NCBI GenBank assembly: GCA_964466455.1 | Contig: CAYXNL010000003.1 | Coordinates: 8,043-72,042 of the forward strand | DNA: 64,000 nucleotides | Direction: 5' to 3' | From: S010-25 sp964466455 | GTDB taxonomy: Bacteria; Pseudomonadota; Gammaproteobacteria; SZUA-229 | Shown here: positions 35,628 to 45,530 of the stretch, piece after piece | How the letters are laid out: every line of letters begins with the position of its first letter | Position numbering within the stretch: position 1 is the first letter of the stretch | The notes under the pieces: generated by a model | Told to the model about the DNA's origin: nothing | Seen by the model: the letters and a program-made list of their open reading frames with translations, nothing else | Databases searched by the model: none | Translations under genes and position numbers: made by a program

Positions 35628-36209
35628 ATGACTGAATACGCACTTATTTTACTTAGTACCATTCTGGTAAACAACTTTGTCCTGGTTAAATTTCTCGGAC
35701 TTTGCCCCTTTATGGGTGTATCACGTAAACTGGAAACGGCCATGGGCATGGCAATGGCAACCACTTTCGTATTAACATTGTCTTCCGTGTGCAGCTACCT
35801 GGTCGATGCCTATATCCTGTCACCACTTGGTCTGCAATATATGCGCACCATTATGTTTATTCTTGTTATTGCTGTGGTCGTACAATTTACCGAAATGGTG
35901 GTGCATAAAACCAGCCCTCTGCTCTATAACGTACTGGGAATTTTCCTGCCATTGATCACAACAAACTGCATAGTACTGGGCGTAGCTCTGTTGAACGTAC
36001 AGGAAAAACACGGCTTTATGCAATCTCTATTCTATGGTTTTGGTGCTGCTGTAGGTTTTTCACTGGTACTGATTCTCTTCGCGGCTATGCGCGAACGGAT
36101 CCTCGTTGCCAACGTTCCCGAGGCATTTCGAGGAACATCTATCGCACTGATTACCGCGGGTATTATGTCACTTGCATTTATGGGTTTTTCTGGACTTATC
36201 AAAATATAA
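35628..36209 (+). CDS. rnfA: Electron transport complex subunit RnfA
   Basis: Membrane subunit of the Rnf/Rsx ion-translocating ferredoxin:NAD oxidoreductase. 193 residues, exactly the E. coli length, with six membrane helices and the highly conserved opening LVNNFVLVKFLGLCPFMGVS, which includes a cysteine implicated in an intramembrane Fe-S cluster with RnfE. First gene of a complete rnfABCDGE operon ending in nth. Confidence 0.97.
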   Translation: MTEYALILLSTILVNNFVLVKFLGLCPFMGVSRKLETAMGMAMATTFVLTLSSVCSYLVDAYILSPLGLQYMRTIMFILVIAVVVQFTEMVVHKTSPLLYNVLGIFLPLITTNCIVLGVALLNVQEKHGFMQSLFYGFGAAVGFSLVLILFAAMRERILVANVPEAFRGTSIALITAGIMSLAFMGFSGLIKI

Positions 36210-36215
36210 GCTCTC

Positions 36216-36776
36216 ATGCTAACTGTCATTATTACTCTTGCTATTATGGCAGCACTGTTCGGGCTGATTCTGGGCTATTCTGCTATTCGTTTTAAGGTTA
36301 AAGGCGATCCACTTGTTGATAAAATCGACTCTTTGCTACCCCAGACACAGTGCGGGCAATGTACTTTTGCGGGTTGCCGATCTTATGCACAAGCCATTGC
36401 AAAGGGGGAAGTCGATATTAACCAGTGCCCACCCGGAGGCGGGACAACCATTATCACCCTGGCAAAACTGCTTGATATAGACGTAAAGCCACTCAGTGCA
36501 GAGCATGGTGAAGAAAAACAATATCCGACGGTAGTAACCATCGATGAACAGACCTGTATTGGCTGCACCCTTTGTATTCAGGCCTGTCCGGTAGATGCCA
36601 TTGTTGGCGCTGCAAAACAGATGCATACGGTAATTGAATCGGCGTGTACTGGTTGCAACCTGTGTATTCCACCCTGCCCAGTGGACTGCATTCATATTAT
36701 TGAAATTAAACCCACGGTACGTAACTGGGTTGCCGAGCCACCTGATGTAGACGCTACGACTCCGCATGCACGTTAA
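36216..36776 (+). CDS. rnfB: Electron transport complex subunit RnfB
   Basis: 186 residues: one N-terminal membrane anchor, a four-cysteine Fe-S domain (QCGQCTFAGCRSYAQAI and INQCPPGG), then two 4Fe-4S ferredoxin motifs (CIGCTLCIQACPVD and CTGCNLCIPPCPVD). It feeds electrons into the Rnf complex. Six bases after rnfA. Confidence 0.97.
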   Translation: MLTVIITLAIMAALFGLILGYSAIRFKVKGDPLVDKIDSLLPQTQCGQCTFAGCRSYAQAIAKGEVDINQCPPGGGTTIITLAKLLDIDVKPLSAEHGEEKQYPTVVTIDEQTCIGCTLCIQACPVDAIVGAAKQMHTVIESACTGCNLCIPPCPVDCIHIIEIKPTVRNWVAEPPDVDATTPHAR

Positions 36777-36829
36777 GTATGCCGGACACCCCGGTAAAGT
36801 AAAAAATAGGCCGTAACGAATAAAAAATC

Positions 36830-38398
36830 ATGACAGCAGTAAAGGATCTTTCAAAATTTAATGGCGGACTGGTACTCGATGGGCATAAAGATTTGTCCAC
36901 TGCACAACCTGTTATGCCGATGGCGGCTGTGCGTCATTATATTATTCCTTTACAACAACATATTGGAGAAATCAGCAAACCATTGGTTAAGGTAGGAGAA
37001 CACGTCTTAAAGGGGCAGATGCTGGCATGTCCCGGTGGCGTAATAAGTGCAAGTATTCATACGCCGGTATCCGGTACGGTGGTTGCCATCGACAATCAGG
37101 ATATCCCCCATGTTTCCAGTCTGCCGGATCTATGTATTAGCATTGAAAATGATTTTAAAGAGCAATGGGTTGAAACAAAACCACTGGGTGAAGACTATAA
37201 CAACACCTCATCACGTGATCTAAGGCAGCTATTGTGTGATGCTGGTGTCGTCGGCCTGGGTGGTGCCACGTTTCCCGCACATATCAAAGAGACCGAAATG
37301 CACATCCACAGCCTTATTCTCAACGGCGTGGAATGTGAACCGTATATTACCTGCGATGATATGCTGATGCGTGAACATGCCACACAGGTACTGGCTGGTG
37401 CAGATATCATCGGGCATATTATCAAAGCGAGAGAATGCATTATCGCTATTGAAGACAACAAACCCGAAGCCATTAGCGCCATACAGGCAGCTATTGACGA
37501 GGATGCAACGGGTTTCTTCCGTTTACAGGTTATTCCCACTCTCTATCCCAGTGGTGGCGAAAAACAGTTAATCAAAATCATTACCGGCAAAGAAGTACCG
37601 GTCGGACGTCTGCCTGCAGAAATCGATATTTTATGTCACAACGTTGCAACCGCCTATGCCGTTTATCAGGCCGTTTTTGAAGCAAGACCGGTAATATCAC
37701 GAATTATGACTGTTACCGGAGAGGCTATAAAACAGCCACAGAATATTGAGGTTTTAATTGGTACCCCGGTTGGCGACTGTATTGCTCAGTGTGGCGGTTA
37801 TACAGAAGATAGTTACGAACTGATTATGGGGGGTCCGATGATGGGTTTTACCCTGCAATCCGAGCATATCCCGGTAACCAAAGCCAGTAATTGCGTACTG
37901 GTGATGCCTTACGGGGAAATCACCTCTTCCACACAACACCTGCCCTGTATCCGCTGCGGGAAGTGTGTCGACGTCTGCCCGGTACGTCTGCTACCGCAGC
38001 AGATGTACTGGTATGCCAGCAGTAAAAATATGGAACGGATTCAGGATCACCACTTATTTGACTGTATTGAGTGCGGTTGTTGCGCCTACGTCTGCCCCAG
38101 TTCCATTCCACTGGTACAATATTACCGTTATGCTAAAACAGAAATTCGTGCGCAGGAGCGCGAACGCACTACTTCGGATATTGCCCGTAAACGCCATGAG
38201 GCACATCAACAGAGACTGGAACGACAGAAACAGGAACGTGAGGCTCGCCTGCGTAAAAAACGTGAAATGCTAAAAGATAAAAACGAAGGAGGAGATAACC
38301 ATAAACAGGCCGTTATTGCCAACGCGGTTGCCCGTGCCAAAAACAAACAGGTGCAGCGAAAAAACACGGAAAAGAATAAAGTAGAGGAAACACAATAA
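36830..38398 (+). CDS. rnfC: Electron transport complex subunit RnfC
   Basis: 522 residues. A biotinyl-lipoyl-like N-terminal domain (VGEHVLKGQMLACPGG), an NADH/FMN-binding domain with GLGGATFPAHIK and GGEKQLIKIITGKEVP, and two 4Fe-4S motifs (CIRCGKCVDVCPVRLLP and CIECGCCAYVCPSSIPL). The C-terminal tail (about residues 435-522) is a charged Lys/Arg/Glu coiled coil of the variable-length type known in gammaproteobacterial RnfC/RsxC. Peripheral subunit and NADH entry site. Confidence 0.97.
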   Translation: MTAVKDLSKFNGGLVLDGHKDLSTAQPVMPMAAVRHYIIPLQQHIGEISKPLVKVGEHVLKGQMLACPGGVISASIHTPVSGTVVAIDNQDIPHVSSLPDLCISIENDFKEQWVETKPLGEDYNNTSSRDLRQLLCDAGVVGLGGATFPAHIKETEMHIHSLILNGVECEPYITCDDMLMREHATQVLAGADIIGHIIKARECIIAIEDNKPEAISAIQAAIDEDATGFFRLQVIPTLYPSGGEKQLIKIITGKEVPVGRLPAEIDILCHNVATAYAVYQAVFEARPVISRIMTVTGEAIKQPQNIEVLIGTPVGDCIAQCGGYTEDSYELIMGGPMMGFTLQSEHIPVTKASNCVLVMPYGEITSSTQHLPCIRCGKCVDVCPVRLLPQQMYWYASSKNMERIQDHHLFDCIECGCCAYVCPSSIPLVQYYRYAKTEIRAQERERTTSDIARKRHEAHQQRLERQKQEREARLRKKREMLKDKNEGGDNHKQAVIANAVARAKNKQVQRKNTEKNKVEETQ

Positions 38399-38472
38399 AA
38401 TGCTGTCGCTAGCAAACGCTTCTATAAACCCTTCAATTTCAGCTAAGGAAGCTCTGAATAAGTCTATTTAAC

Positions 38473-39519
38473 ATGTTATTTAACAAAACCCCATCACCGC
38501 ATATTAAAACTAACATCAATGTTCAGACAATGATGTTTCAGGTTATTTACGCACTCATCCCCGGTGCACTTGCCTCCATATACTTTTTTGGCTGGGGGGT
38601 ACTTTTTAATCTGATTACTGCCATTACTGTTTGCCTTGGCAGTGAAGCTCTGATGTTGAGATTCCGCAACTATAATATCCGCAGTCATCTTGGCGATGGT
38701 AGTGCTTTAGTCACCGCCTGCCTGCTGGCATTGGCACTGCCACCACTGGCACCCTGGTGGCTCACCACCATTGCTTCGTTATTCGCTATCGTGGTTGCCA
38801 AGCATCTATATGGTGGACTTGGTTTCAACCCGTTTAACCCTGCCATGGTCGGATACATTGTGGTGATGATATCCTTCCCGCTGCAAATGACATTATGGAC
38901 TGCACCAATGGGTGTTGGCGCTGGCTGGCCTGATTTTGTCACTACCTTCCACTGGGTATTTGGCGGTATTATTCCGCCTGGTCACACACTTGATTCATTG
39001 TCTATGGCTACACCCATTGACGTTATTAAGACGCAACTGAATCAATTCCATTATATTGCTGAAACGCGTAACAGTAGTGAATACAAAGCGATATTCGGTA
39101 CCCTGAGTGGTATCGGCTGGGAATGGATAAATGCCCTCTATCTGGCTGGAGGAATCTGGCTGATTAAAAAGAAGGTTGTAGACTGGCGCATTCCCACTGC
39201 GTTCTTACTTGCACTGGCCTTCCTCGCTAATTTATTTGCCGTTATCGACTTTTCCAGCCATGCTTCTGCTCTGTTTCATCTATTCAGTGGCGGAACAATG
39301 TTAGCTGCTTTTTTTATTGCCAGCGATCCGATTACTGCCAGCACAACACCAAAAGGTCGATGGATCTACGGGCTTGGCATCGGCACTCTGGTCTTTGTTA
39401 TACGCAGTTGGGGCGGTTATCCCGATGGTATTGCCTTTGCCGTTGTACTAATGAATATAGCCGCACCCATTATCGACTACTACACCATGCCAAAAGTCTA
39501 TGGCGACCCAGATCGCTAA
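38473..39519 (+). CDS. rnfD: Electron transport complex subunit RnfD
   Basis: 348 residues, about ten membrane helices, family length. The flavinylation region DSLSMATPID carries the S-x-A-T motif whose threonine takes covalent FMN. GGLGFNPFNPAMVGY is a conserved NqrB/RnfD helix. A 74-bp gap to rnfC contains a degenerate repeat motif at 38444-38464. Confidence 0.96.
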   Translation: MLFNKTPSPHIKTNINVQTMMFQVIYALIPGALASIYFFGWGVLFNLITAITVCLGSEALMLRFRNYNIRSHLGDGSALVTACLLALALPPLAPWWLTTIASLFAIVVAKHLYGGLGFNPFNPAMVGYIVVMISFPLQMTLWTAPMGVGAGWPDFVTTFHWVFGGIIPPGHTLDSLSMATPIDVIKTQLNQFHYIAETRNSSEYKAIFGTLSGIGWEWINALYLAGGIWLIKKKVVDWRIPTAFLLALAFLANLFAVIDFSSHASALFHLFSGGTMLAAFFIASDPITASTTPKGRWIYGLGIGTLVFVIRSWGGYPDGIAFAVVLMNIAAPIIDYYTMPKVYGDPDR

Positions 39520-39559
39520 CCGCCTGATCGCTAACTATTAGAAACAATGATTACAAACT

Positions 39560-40216
39560 ATGAAACTACTCAAGGAAAACCCGAAAAAAATTATTAATAC
39601 TGCCCTGATATTAATGACTTTCGCCGCAGTCGGCGCAGCCATGGTAGGGTTCACGCATAGCAAAACAAAAAATGCTATCCTTTACAATGAGAAACTGACC
39701 CTGCTGCGCAAACTCAACACTATTATTCCGGCACAGCAATATGATAACAAACTGCTTGAAGATACGATAAAAATACCTGCCGATACTTTACTCGGCACCA
39801 GTAAGCCGGAAACCGTTTACCGCGCACGCAAACAGGGAAAACCCGTTGCCGTCGTAATACCGGCAATTGCCTCTAATGGTTATAATGGCTCGATAGAAAT
39901 GCTGGTTGGTATTTATCATAATGGGATAATTGCCGGTGTACGCATCGTCAGCCAGCATGAAACCCCGGGGCTGGGGGATCAGGTTGACAGCGCCCATTCC
40001 AACTGGATTAAAGGCTTCACCGGAAAAAGCCTGAAACAGCCGGATGAAAGACACTGGAAAGTGAAACGTGATGGGGGTGCCTTCGATCAGTTTACCGGAG
40101 CCACTATTAGCCCACGCGCAGTGGTTAAAGCGGTTCATGCGGCCCTGCTCTATTACAGCAAACACAAAGATAAATTATTTGCCGGAAAAACCCACACCCA
40201 GGAGAGCACAAAATGA
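39560..40216 (+). CDS. rnfG: Electron transport complex subunit RnfG
   Basis: 218 residues. One N-terminal membrane helix (AALILMTFAAVGAAMVGF region) and a periplasmic FMN-binding domain with ETPGLGDQV and the flavinylated threonine in FTGATISPRAVVKAV. Its stop overlaps the rnfE start by 4 bases (ATGA), showing translational coupling. Confidence 0.96.
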   Translation: MKLLKENPKKIINTALILMTFAAVGAAMVGFTHSKTKNAILYNEKLTLLRKLNTIIPAQQYDNKLLEDTIKIPADTLLGTSKPETVYRARKQGKPVAVVIPAIASNGYNGSIEMLVGIYHNGIIAGVRIVSQHETPGLGDQVDSAHSNWIKGFTGKSLKQPDERHWKVKRDGGAFDQFTGATISPRAVVKAVHAALLYYSKHKDKLFAGKTHTQESTK

Positions 40217-40923
40217 AACATCTCTCTTTTGAAAAACAGGCAGAAATTATACGTAACGGCCTGTGGAACAATAATATGTCACTGGTACAGCTACTCGGTC
40301 TGTGTCCGTTATTAGCTGTTTCAAGTACCGTTGTTAATGGCCTCGGTCTGGGTTTTGCTACTCTGCTTACACTGGTGCTGTCCAATAGCAGCATATCTCT
40401 GATTCGCCCCTGGTTAAAATCAGAGATTCGTATTCCAATTTTTGTACTAATTATCGCCTCCATCGTCACCTGTATTGAACTAATCATGAACGCCTGGTGG
40501 CATGAACTTTATCTGGTACTGGGTATCTTTATTCCACTGATTGTTACCAACTGCGCCATTATCGGTCGTGCCGAAGCCTTTGCTTCAAAGAATAATGTGC
40601 TGAATTCTGCTCTGGATGGCTTTATGACAGGATTAGGCTTTACTCTGGTTCTGGTGGTACTCGGTGGTATGCGTGAACTAATTGGTCAGGGTACGCTGTT
40701 TGCCAATGCTCAGTTAATGTTTGGGCAATACGGCAAGGCACTCACCTTAACCGTCATCCCTCACTATCCGGGGTTTTTGCTAGCCATATTGCCACCCGGT
40801 GCCTTTATCGGACTCGGGCTGCTAATTGCACTGAAAAACATCATCGACAAACGCCAGGCCCAACGCAAAGCGGCTCGCATAAAACTCACCACTACAACCG
40901 AAGCAGCAGTGCAATGTAGGTAA
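40213..40923 (+). CDS. rnfE: Electron transport complex subunit RnfE
   Basis: 236 residues, six membrane helices, homologous to RnfA. Conserved LVQLLGLCPLLAVSSTVVNGLGLG with the cysteine that pairs with RnfA, and LVVLGGMRELIGQGTLF. The last 20 residues are a basic cytoplasmic tail. End of the rnf set, 53 bases before nth. Confidence 0.97.
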   Translation: MKHLSFEKQAEIIRNGLWNNNMSLVQLLGLCPLLAVSSTVVNGLGLGFATLLTLVLSNSSISLIRPWLKSEIRIPIFVLIIASIVTCIELIMNAWWHELYLVLGIFIPLIVTNCAIIGRAEAFASKNNVLNSALDGFMTGLGFTLVLVVLGGMRELIGQGTLFANAQLMFGQYGKALTLTVIPHYPGFLLAILPPGAFIGLGLLIALKNIIDKRQAQRKAARIKLTTTTEAAVQCR

Positions 40924-40976
40924 ATACAGCAAGGTAACCACATAAGGTAGACAGATAACACCGCTGTAAAATATTA

Positions 40977-41612
40977 ATGAACAGACATAAACGCCACGAA
41001 ATATTTTCACGACTACAGCAGGCAAACCCAGAACCCACCACTGAGCTTCATTACCACTCTACCTTCGAATTACTGATAGCCGTGATTCTTTCGGCCCAGG
41101 CAACCGATAAAAGTGTCAACAAAGCCACAGAAAAATTATTTACTGTGGCGAATACCCCGGAAGTTATGGTTGCATTGGGAGAAAACGATTTAAAATCATA
41201 TATAAAAACGATCGGCCTGTATAACACCAAGGCAAAGAATATTATAAATACCTGCCGACTGCTTATTGAACAACATCACAGCATGGTACCCGATGACCAG
41301 AAAGCCCTGGAAGCTCTGCCCGGTGTTGGTAGAAAAACGGCAAATGTGGTTAGAAATACTGCTTTTAATCACCCGACTATTGCCGTGGATACCCACATTT
41401 TCCGCGTCGCCAACCGCAGCAAAATCGCAACCGGGAAAAATGTACTGGAGGTTGAAAAGAAATTACTAAAAGTTACCCCAGATGGGTTTTTGCATAACGC
41501 CCATCACTGGTTGATTCTACATGGACGTTATACCTGTATTGCGCGCAAACCACGTTGCGGCTCATGTATTATTGAAGATTTGTGTGAGTACAGACAGAAA
41601 ACTGAAATATAA
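40977..41612 (+). CDS. nth: Endonuclease III
   Basis: DNA glycosylase/AP lyase removing oxidised pyrimidines. 211 residues, the E. coli length. Helix-hairpin-helix LEALPGVGRKTANVV with the catalytic Lys, the catalytic Asp in VDTHIFRVANR, and the 4Fe-4S cluster pattern C-x6-C-x2-C-x5-C in CIARKPRCGSCIIEDLC at the C-terminus. The rnf-nth arrangement matches E. coli. Confidence 0.98.
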   Translation: MNRHKRHEIFSRLQQANPEPTTELHYHSTFELLIAVILSAQATDKSVNKATEKLFTVANTPEVMVALGENDLKSYIKTIGLYNTKAKNIINTCRLLIEQHHSMVPDDQKALEALPGVGRKTANVVRNTAFNHPTIAVDTHIFRVANRSKIATGKNVLEVEKKLLKVTPDGFLHNAHHWLILHGRYTCIARKPRCGSCIIEDLCEYRQKTEI

Positions 41613-41652
41613 TCCGGTCTGCCTTTTTGACTCAAGAATTACCTTGGGCCTG

Positions 41653-41718
41653 AGTGTTGACTGAAGTGGACGTATCCTGCACGATAATAAGCTTTACACG
41701 GCTCCACTTGACTACACT
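41653..41718. repeat. Long imperfect inverted repeat upstream of the toxin-antitoxin pair
   Basis: AAGTGGA at 41664-41670 pairs with TCCACTT at 41703-41709, and the flanks extend with AGTGT (41653-41657) and ACACT (41714-41718). It could be an nth terminator-like hairpin, an operator for the antitoxin, or the scar of an insertion. A nearby direct repeat GCAACCAT occurs at about 41728 and 41739. Confidence 0.45.
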
Positions 41719-41768
41719 GCATTTCGCAACCATAATGCAACCATGCGCAATTGATGGAGACTTTATAT

Positions 41769-42011
41769 ATGCCTGCTTTAACCATAAAGAATATCCCCGA
41801 TGATCTCTACGATGAGATAAAAAACATTGCAAAACAACACCATAGGAGCATCAATAGCGAGGTTATTGTGTGTCTTAAACGCTCCCTGTTTCCTAAACGA
41901 ATCAGCCCAGATGAACGACTTAGCACGATTCAGGCTATTCGCTCCCAAATTAAACCTAACACCATTACAGCGGAAGATATTGACCAGGCCATAAATGAAG
42001 GAAGGCCATGA
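41769..42011 (+). CDS. VapB/FitA-like ribbon-helix-helix antitoxin
   Basis: 80 residues from ATG 41769 (GGAG 10-11 bases upstream; an ATG six codons earlier overlaps that site). N-terminal ribbon-helix-helix segment MPALTIKNIPDDLYDEIKNI followed by HHRSINSEVIVCLKRSL, the DNA-binding dimer fold of FitA/VapB antitoxins; the remaining residues should wrap the toxin. Its stop overlaps the toxin start by 4 bases. It likely represses its own operon. Confidence 0.85.
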   Translation: MPALTIKNIPDDLYDEIKNIAKQHHRSINSEVIVCLKRSLFPKRISPDERLSTIQAIRSQIKPNTITAEDIDQAINEGRP

Positions 42012-42415
42012 TTATCGCTGATACTAATATTATTTCTTATCTTCTACTCCCGACTTCATATACAGATTCAGTTGAAAGCCTTTATAAAATTGATCCTGAC
42101 TGGGCTGCTCCCATACTTTGGAAAAGTGAATTTCGTAACGTCATGGCGCTTTACCTTAGAAAGAAGATTATCCGCCTGGAAAAAGCAATGCAGATTCAAG
42201 ATACCGCTGAGTCAATTATAATTCAAAATGAATATGACGTTTCATCATCACAGATACTCACACTCATAGATGAAAGTAACTGCTCATCATACGACTGTGA
42301 ATTCGTAGCACTCGCGCATCATTTTGATACAAAATTAGTTACTCAAGATAAAAAAATATTACGCGAATTTCCATCTACTGCCATATCCGTATCAGATTAT
42401 CTCTCCCAGCTATAA
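42008..42415 (+). CDS. VapC-like PIN-domain toxin
   Basis: 135-residue PIN-domain ribonuclease. The acidic metal site is intact: D5 in IADTNIIS, E41 in WKSEFRNV, D96 in SSYDCEFVALA and D114 in VTQDKKIL. Toxin of a type II pair with the upstream antitoxin, overlapping it by ATGA. The target is presumably an RNA, as for other VapC proteins. The pair sits between nth and an RND efflux operon, a plausible acquired insertion. Confidence 0.88.
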   Translation: MIIADTNIISYLLLPTSYTDSVESLYKIDPDWAAPILWKSEFRNVMALYLRKKIIRLEKAMQIQDTAESIIIQNEYDVSSSQILTLIDESNCSSYDCEFVALAHHFDTKLVTQDKKILREFPSTAISVSDYLSQL

Positions 42416-42464
42416 ACTACCCTGGACATACACACAGTGGATAAAAGGCGGGCTGCTGGAAACT

Positions 42465-45400
42465 TTAACCCCGCTTCTGCGACCAGTCTCGAATATGAAT
42501 CAGGCCGTTTTCAACCAGCGAATATACCACCGGTACAACGATTAGCGTGAGCAGGGTTGAACTAAACATTCCACCGATTACAGCAATCGCAAGTGGTGCA
42601 TTGGTATCTGAACCAGCACCGATCCCCATTGCTGCTGGCAGCATAGCAATAATAATCGTCAGTGATGTCATCAGTATCGGTCGCATTCTTATCGGGCAGG
42701 CCTGTAGCAGGGCTGCATTGACACTTTTCCCCTGTGCGCGTAACTGATTGGTTAGATCAATCAACAGGATAGAGTTTTTCGCCACCAGGCCAATCAGTAA
42801 CACCATGCCGATCATGGAATAAATATTTAATGTCTGATGCATCAGCCAGAGCCCGAATACCCCGCCAATAACCGCCAGCGGCTGGGCAGTCATTACAATT
42901 AACGGCTGGATAAATGAATTAAACTGACTGGCCAGTGTCATGTAAACCAGGATCAGACCCGTGACAATCGCAAACATCACATAACCAACCGTTTTACTGA
43001 ATGCCTTGGCGCGACCAATCAGCTCAACCCGATAGCCAGTCGGCAACATCGATTTGGCAACTTTTAATACAATTTCTGCCGCATCCCCTTCGGCAATGGT
43101 CGGGGTAGCAAAAAAAGTTGCCGCATACTGCAATTTATAGCGACCAATCACCGCCGGACCCAACTTCGATGTCAGTTTGGCGACCGTATCCAGGCGTACC
43201 AGCTGACCACGATGGTTACGCAAATAGATCTGCTTCAGGTCATTGGCATGATGCAAACCCGAGCCAGCCTTAAGGCGAATATCGTAACGCTCACCATCAC
43301 CCGGATCATCATTATACTTTGCTACATCCATACCCCCTACCAGCACACGCAGGGTATTGGCGATGGTACGGGTATCCAGACCAACGCTATAGGCTTTTTC
43401 CCGATCAATACTAAGTACCGTCTGGGGCATATTTAGTTCCAGATCAGTATCAAGTTTTCCAATTTGAGGAATTTGCTGTAGTTTTCTGGTTAGTTTTTTT
43501 GATAATGCGGCAACCTTATCAAGGTTCGGACCTTTCAGCACAAATTGCAGTGGCTCGCCGCGTTGCCCGCCGACAATCGGTACCGGTGCGGCAAAGGCTT
43601 TAATGCCTGCCACCGTTGCCATTTCCTGTCGCACACGCTTGATAATTTCAACCTGATTATGCTTACGCTGCTGTCGTGGTATCAGGCTGACATATATTTG
43701 TCCCTGATTCACCTGACCACGATCACCCGTGCCAATGGTACTGAACAGACCGCGTATTTCAGTGTCTTTTTTGAGAATTTTCTCCACCTGCTGCATTCGA
43801 TCACGGGTATAGTCGATACTGGAACCAAGAGGCGTTTTGATGGAAACAATAAATCGCCCCTCATCTTCATCTGGCATAAAGCCTTTACCCAGCTGCCCCA
43901 TAAACCAGCCACTGCTATAGACCACCAGTGCGGCAAGAATAAGAACAAACACACGCTTGCGAATCACAAAATGCAGTATTTTCTGATAGTGACTGTCCAT
44001 GGCGTGAAAGCCGGTTTCCAGTAAACGATACAGATGGCCATGACGTTTGCGCACACGCAGAAAGCGGGCACATAGCATAGGCGTCAATGTTAGTGAAACA
44101 AACAGTGAAATGATAACGCCAATAACCACTACCACCGCAAAAGAACTGATAAAGCGCCCGATAATTCCACCCATAAATACAACTGCACCGAACAGGGAAA
44201 CCAGGGTTATCGTCGAGGCCATAACAGCGAAGATTACCTGTAATGTACCTTTTTCGGCTAATACATCTGCCGGTGCATCCGGGTCTTCCTCCATATGCCT
44301 GAATATATTTTCCAGCACCACAATAGCATCATCCACCACTACCCCGATTAGTAACAGCAGACCTAACATGGTCATGGTATTAAAGGTATAACCGGCAAAA
44401 TAAATACCCGCAATGGCGCCAAGCAGGGATACCGGGATCGCCGTAGCAACAATAAGTGTTGAGCGCAAGTTACGTAAGAACAGCCACACCACTAGCGCCG
44501 CCAGTAATGTACCCTCAAACAGATGAGACTTTAATCCATCAATAATAGCGGTAATCAGGCTGGCATCATCAACCACAATATGTAACTTCATGCTCGGTGG
44601 TAACTGTGGCAAAATTTCCGTTCGTAAACGTTTTTTGGCCTCGTTAATAATAGCCACCGTATTACTGCCTGAAATTTTAATCAACCCCAGCCCTACAGCA
44701 GGTTTACCGTTATAACTGGCGTAACGACGAAAATCTTCCAGCCCGTCTTTAATCCGGCTAATTTCCTTCAGATAAACGGGTAGATGATCGCGGTAGGCGA
44801 CAATCAGTTTGCCAAGGTTGGCCACATGATGATATTCCAGATCGAGTTTGAGCTCACGCTCCTGGTTTCCACTGGTTAAAAAACCACCCGGTAATTTGAT
44901 ATGTTCCCGGCCAAAAGCCTGTATTACCTGATTTACCGTAATACCTAATGCCGCCATCCGCTTAATATTTAGTTCAATGCGAATAGTACGTTTGCGTTCA
45001 CCGGCAATTACCACATCACCTACACCACTGATGGTTTCGAGACGTTTTTTAATAACATTACGGGCATATACATTTAACTGCTGCAGGGTATTATCTCCCT
45101 GTAGCGCCAGCCACATTATCGGTTGCGAACCAGCCTCAATTTTTTTTAGTACCGGTGTTTTTGCATCGGCTGGCAGTTGTTGTAATACTTCATTCAGTTT
45201 GGCCTGTACCTCATTAAAGGCAGTATTAATATTCTTTTTCAGCTCAAACTGTATGACGACAACAGAAACCCCGGCAAGTGAGGAAGACTGAACACTTTCT
45301 ATCCCCGAAACACCGTTTACCGCCGACTCAATGACATTGGTTACCGAGGCATCAATCACATCCGGGTCAGCACCTGGCAGTACTGTGGCGATAGACAGCA

Positions 45401-45530
45401 TAGGGAAATCAATTTTTGGCAGCCGGTCAACACCAATGCGCTGATAACTGATTACACCAAACAAAACCAGTACCAGACTTAACATGGTAGTCAGCACATA
45501 CTGTCTGATCGACAGCTCAGGCAGATTCAT
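42465..45530 (-). CDS. RND efflux pump permease
   Basis: 1021-residue resistance-nodulation-division transporter of the HAE1/AcrB type. Twelve membrane helices in two halves, with proton-relay acids in the helix GVVVDDAIVVLENIF and the matching lysine in GLVAKNSILLIDLTN. Large periplasmic loops at about residues 35-330 and 550-850. It overlaps the stop of the adaptor gene by one base. No outer-membrane channel gene is adjacent, so it presumably uses a TolC encoded elsewhere. The exported compound is unknown. Confidence 0.95.
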   Translation of the reverse strand: MNLPELSIRQYVLTTMLSLVLVLFGVISYQRIGVDRLPKIDFPMLSIATVLPGADPDVIDASVTNVIESAVNGVSGIESVQSSSLAGVSVVVIQFELKKNINTAFNEVQAKLNEVLQQLPADAKTPVLKKIEAGSQPIMWLALQGDNTLQQLNVYARNVIKKRLETISGVGDVVIAGERKRTIRIELNIKRMAALGITVNQVIQAFGREHIKLPGGFLTSGNQERELKLDLEYHHVANLGKLIVAYRDHLPVYLKEISRIKDGLEDFRRYASYNGKPAVGLGLIKISGSNTVAIINEAKKRLRTEILPQLPPSMKLHIVVDDASLITAIIDGLKSHLFEGTLLAALVVWLFLRNLRSTLIVATAIPVSLLGAIAGIYFAGYTFNTMTMLGLLLLIGVVVDDAIVVLENIFRHMEEDPDAPADVLAEKGTLQVIFAVMASTITLVSLFGAVVFMGGIIGRFISSFAVVVVIGVIISLFVSLTLTPMLCARFLRVRKRHGHLYRLLETGFHAMDSHYQKILHFVIRKRVFVLILAALVVYSSGWFMGQLGKGFMPDEDEGRFIVSIKTPLGSSIDYTRDRMQQVEKILKKDTEIRGLFSTIGTGDRGQVNQGQIYVSLIPRQQRKHNQVEIIKRVRQEMATVAGIKAFAAPVPIVGGQRGEPLQFVLKGPNLDKVAALSKKLTRKLQQIPQIGKLDTDLELNMPQTVLSIDREKAYSVGLDTRTIANTLRVLVGGMDVAKYNDDPGDGERYDIRLKAGSGLHHANDLKQIYLRNHRGQLVRLDTVAKLTSKLGPAVIGRYKLQYAATFFATPTIAEGDAAEIVLKVAKSMLPTGYRVELIGRAKAFSKTVGYVMFAIVTGLILVYMTLASQFNSFIQPLIVMTAQPLAVIGGVFGLWLMHQTLNIYSMIGMVLLIGLVAKNSILLIDLTNQLRAQGKSVNAALLQACPIRMRPILMTSLTIIIAMLPAAMGIGAGSDTNAPLAIAVIGGMFSSTLLTLIVVPVVYSLVENGLIHIRDWSQKRG

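Noticed and set aside
41751..41768. Upstream ATG for the antitoxin
   Set aside because: It lies on the GGAG ribosome site and adds six residues not in line with the MPALTI family start.
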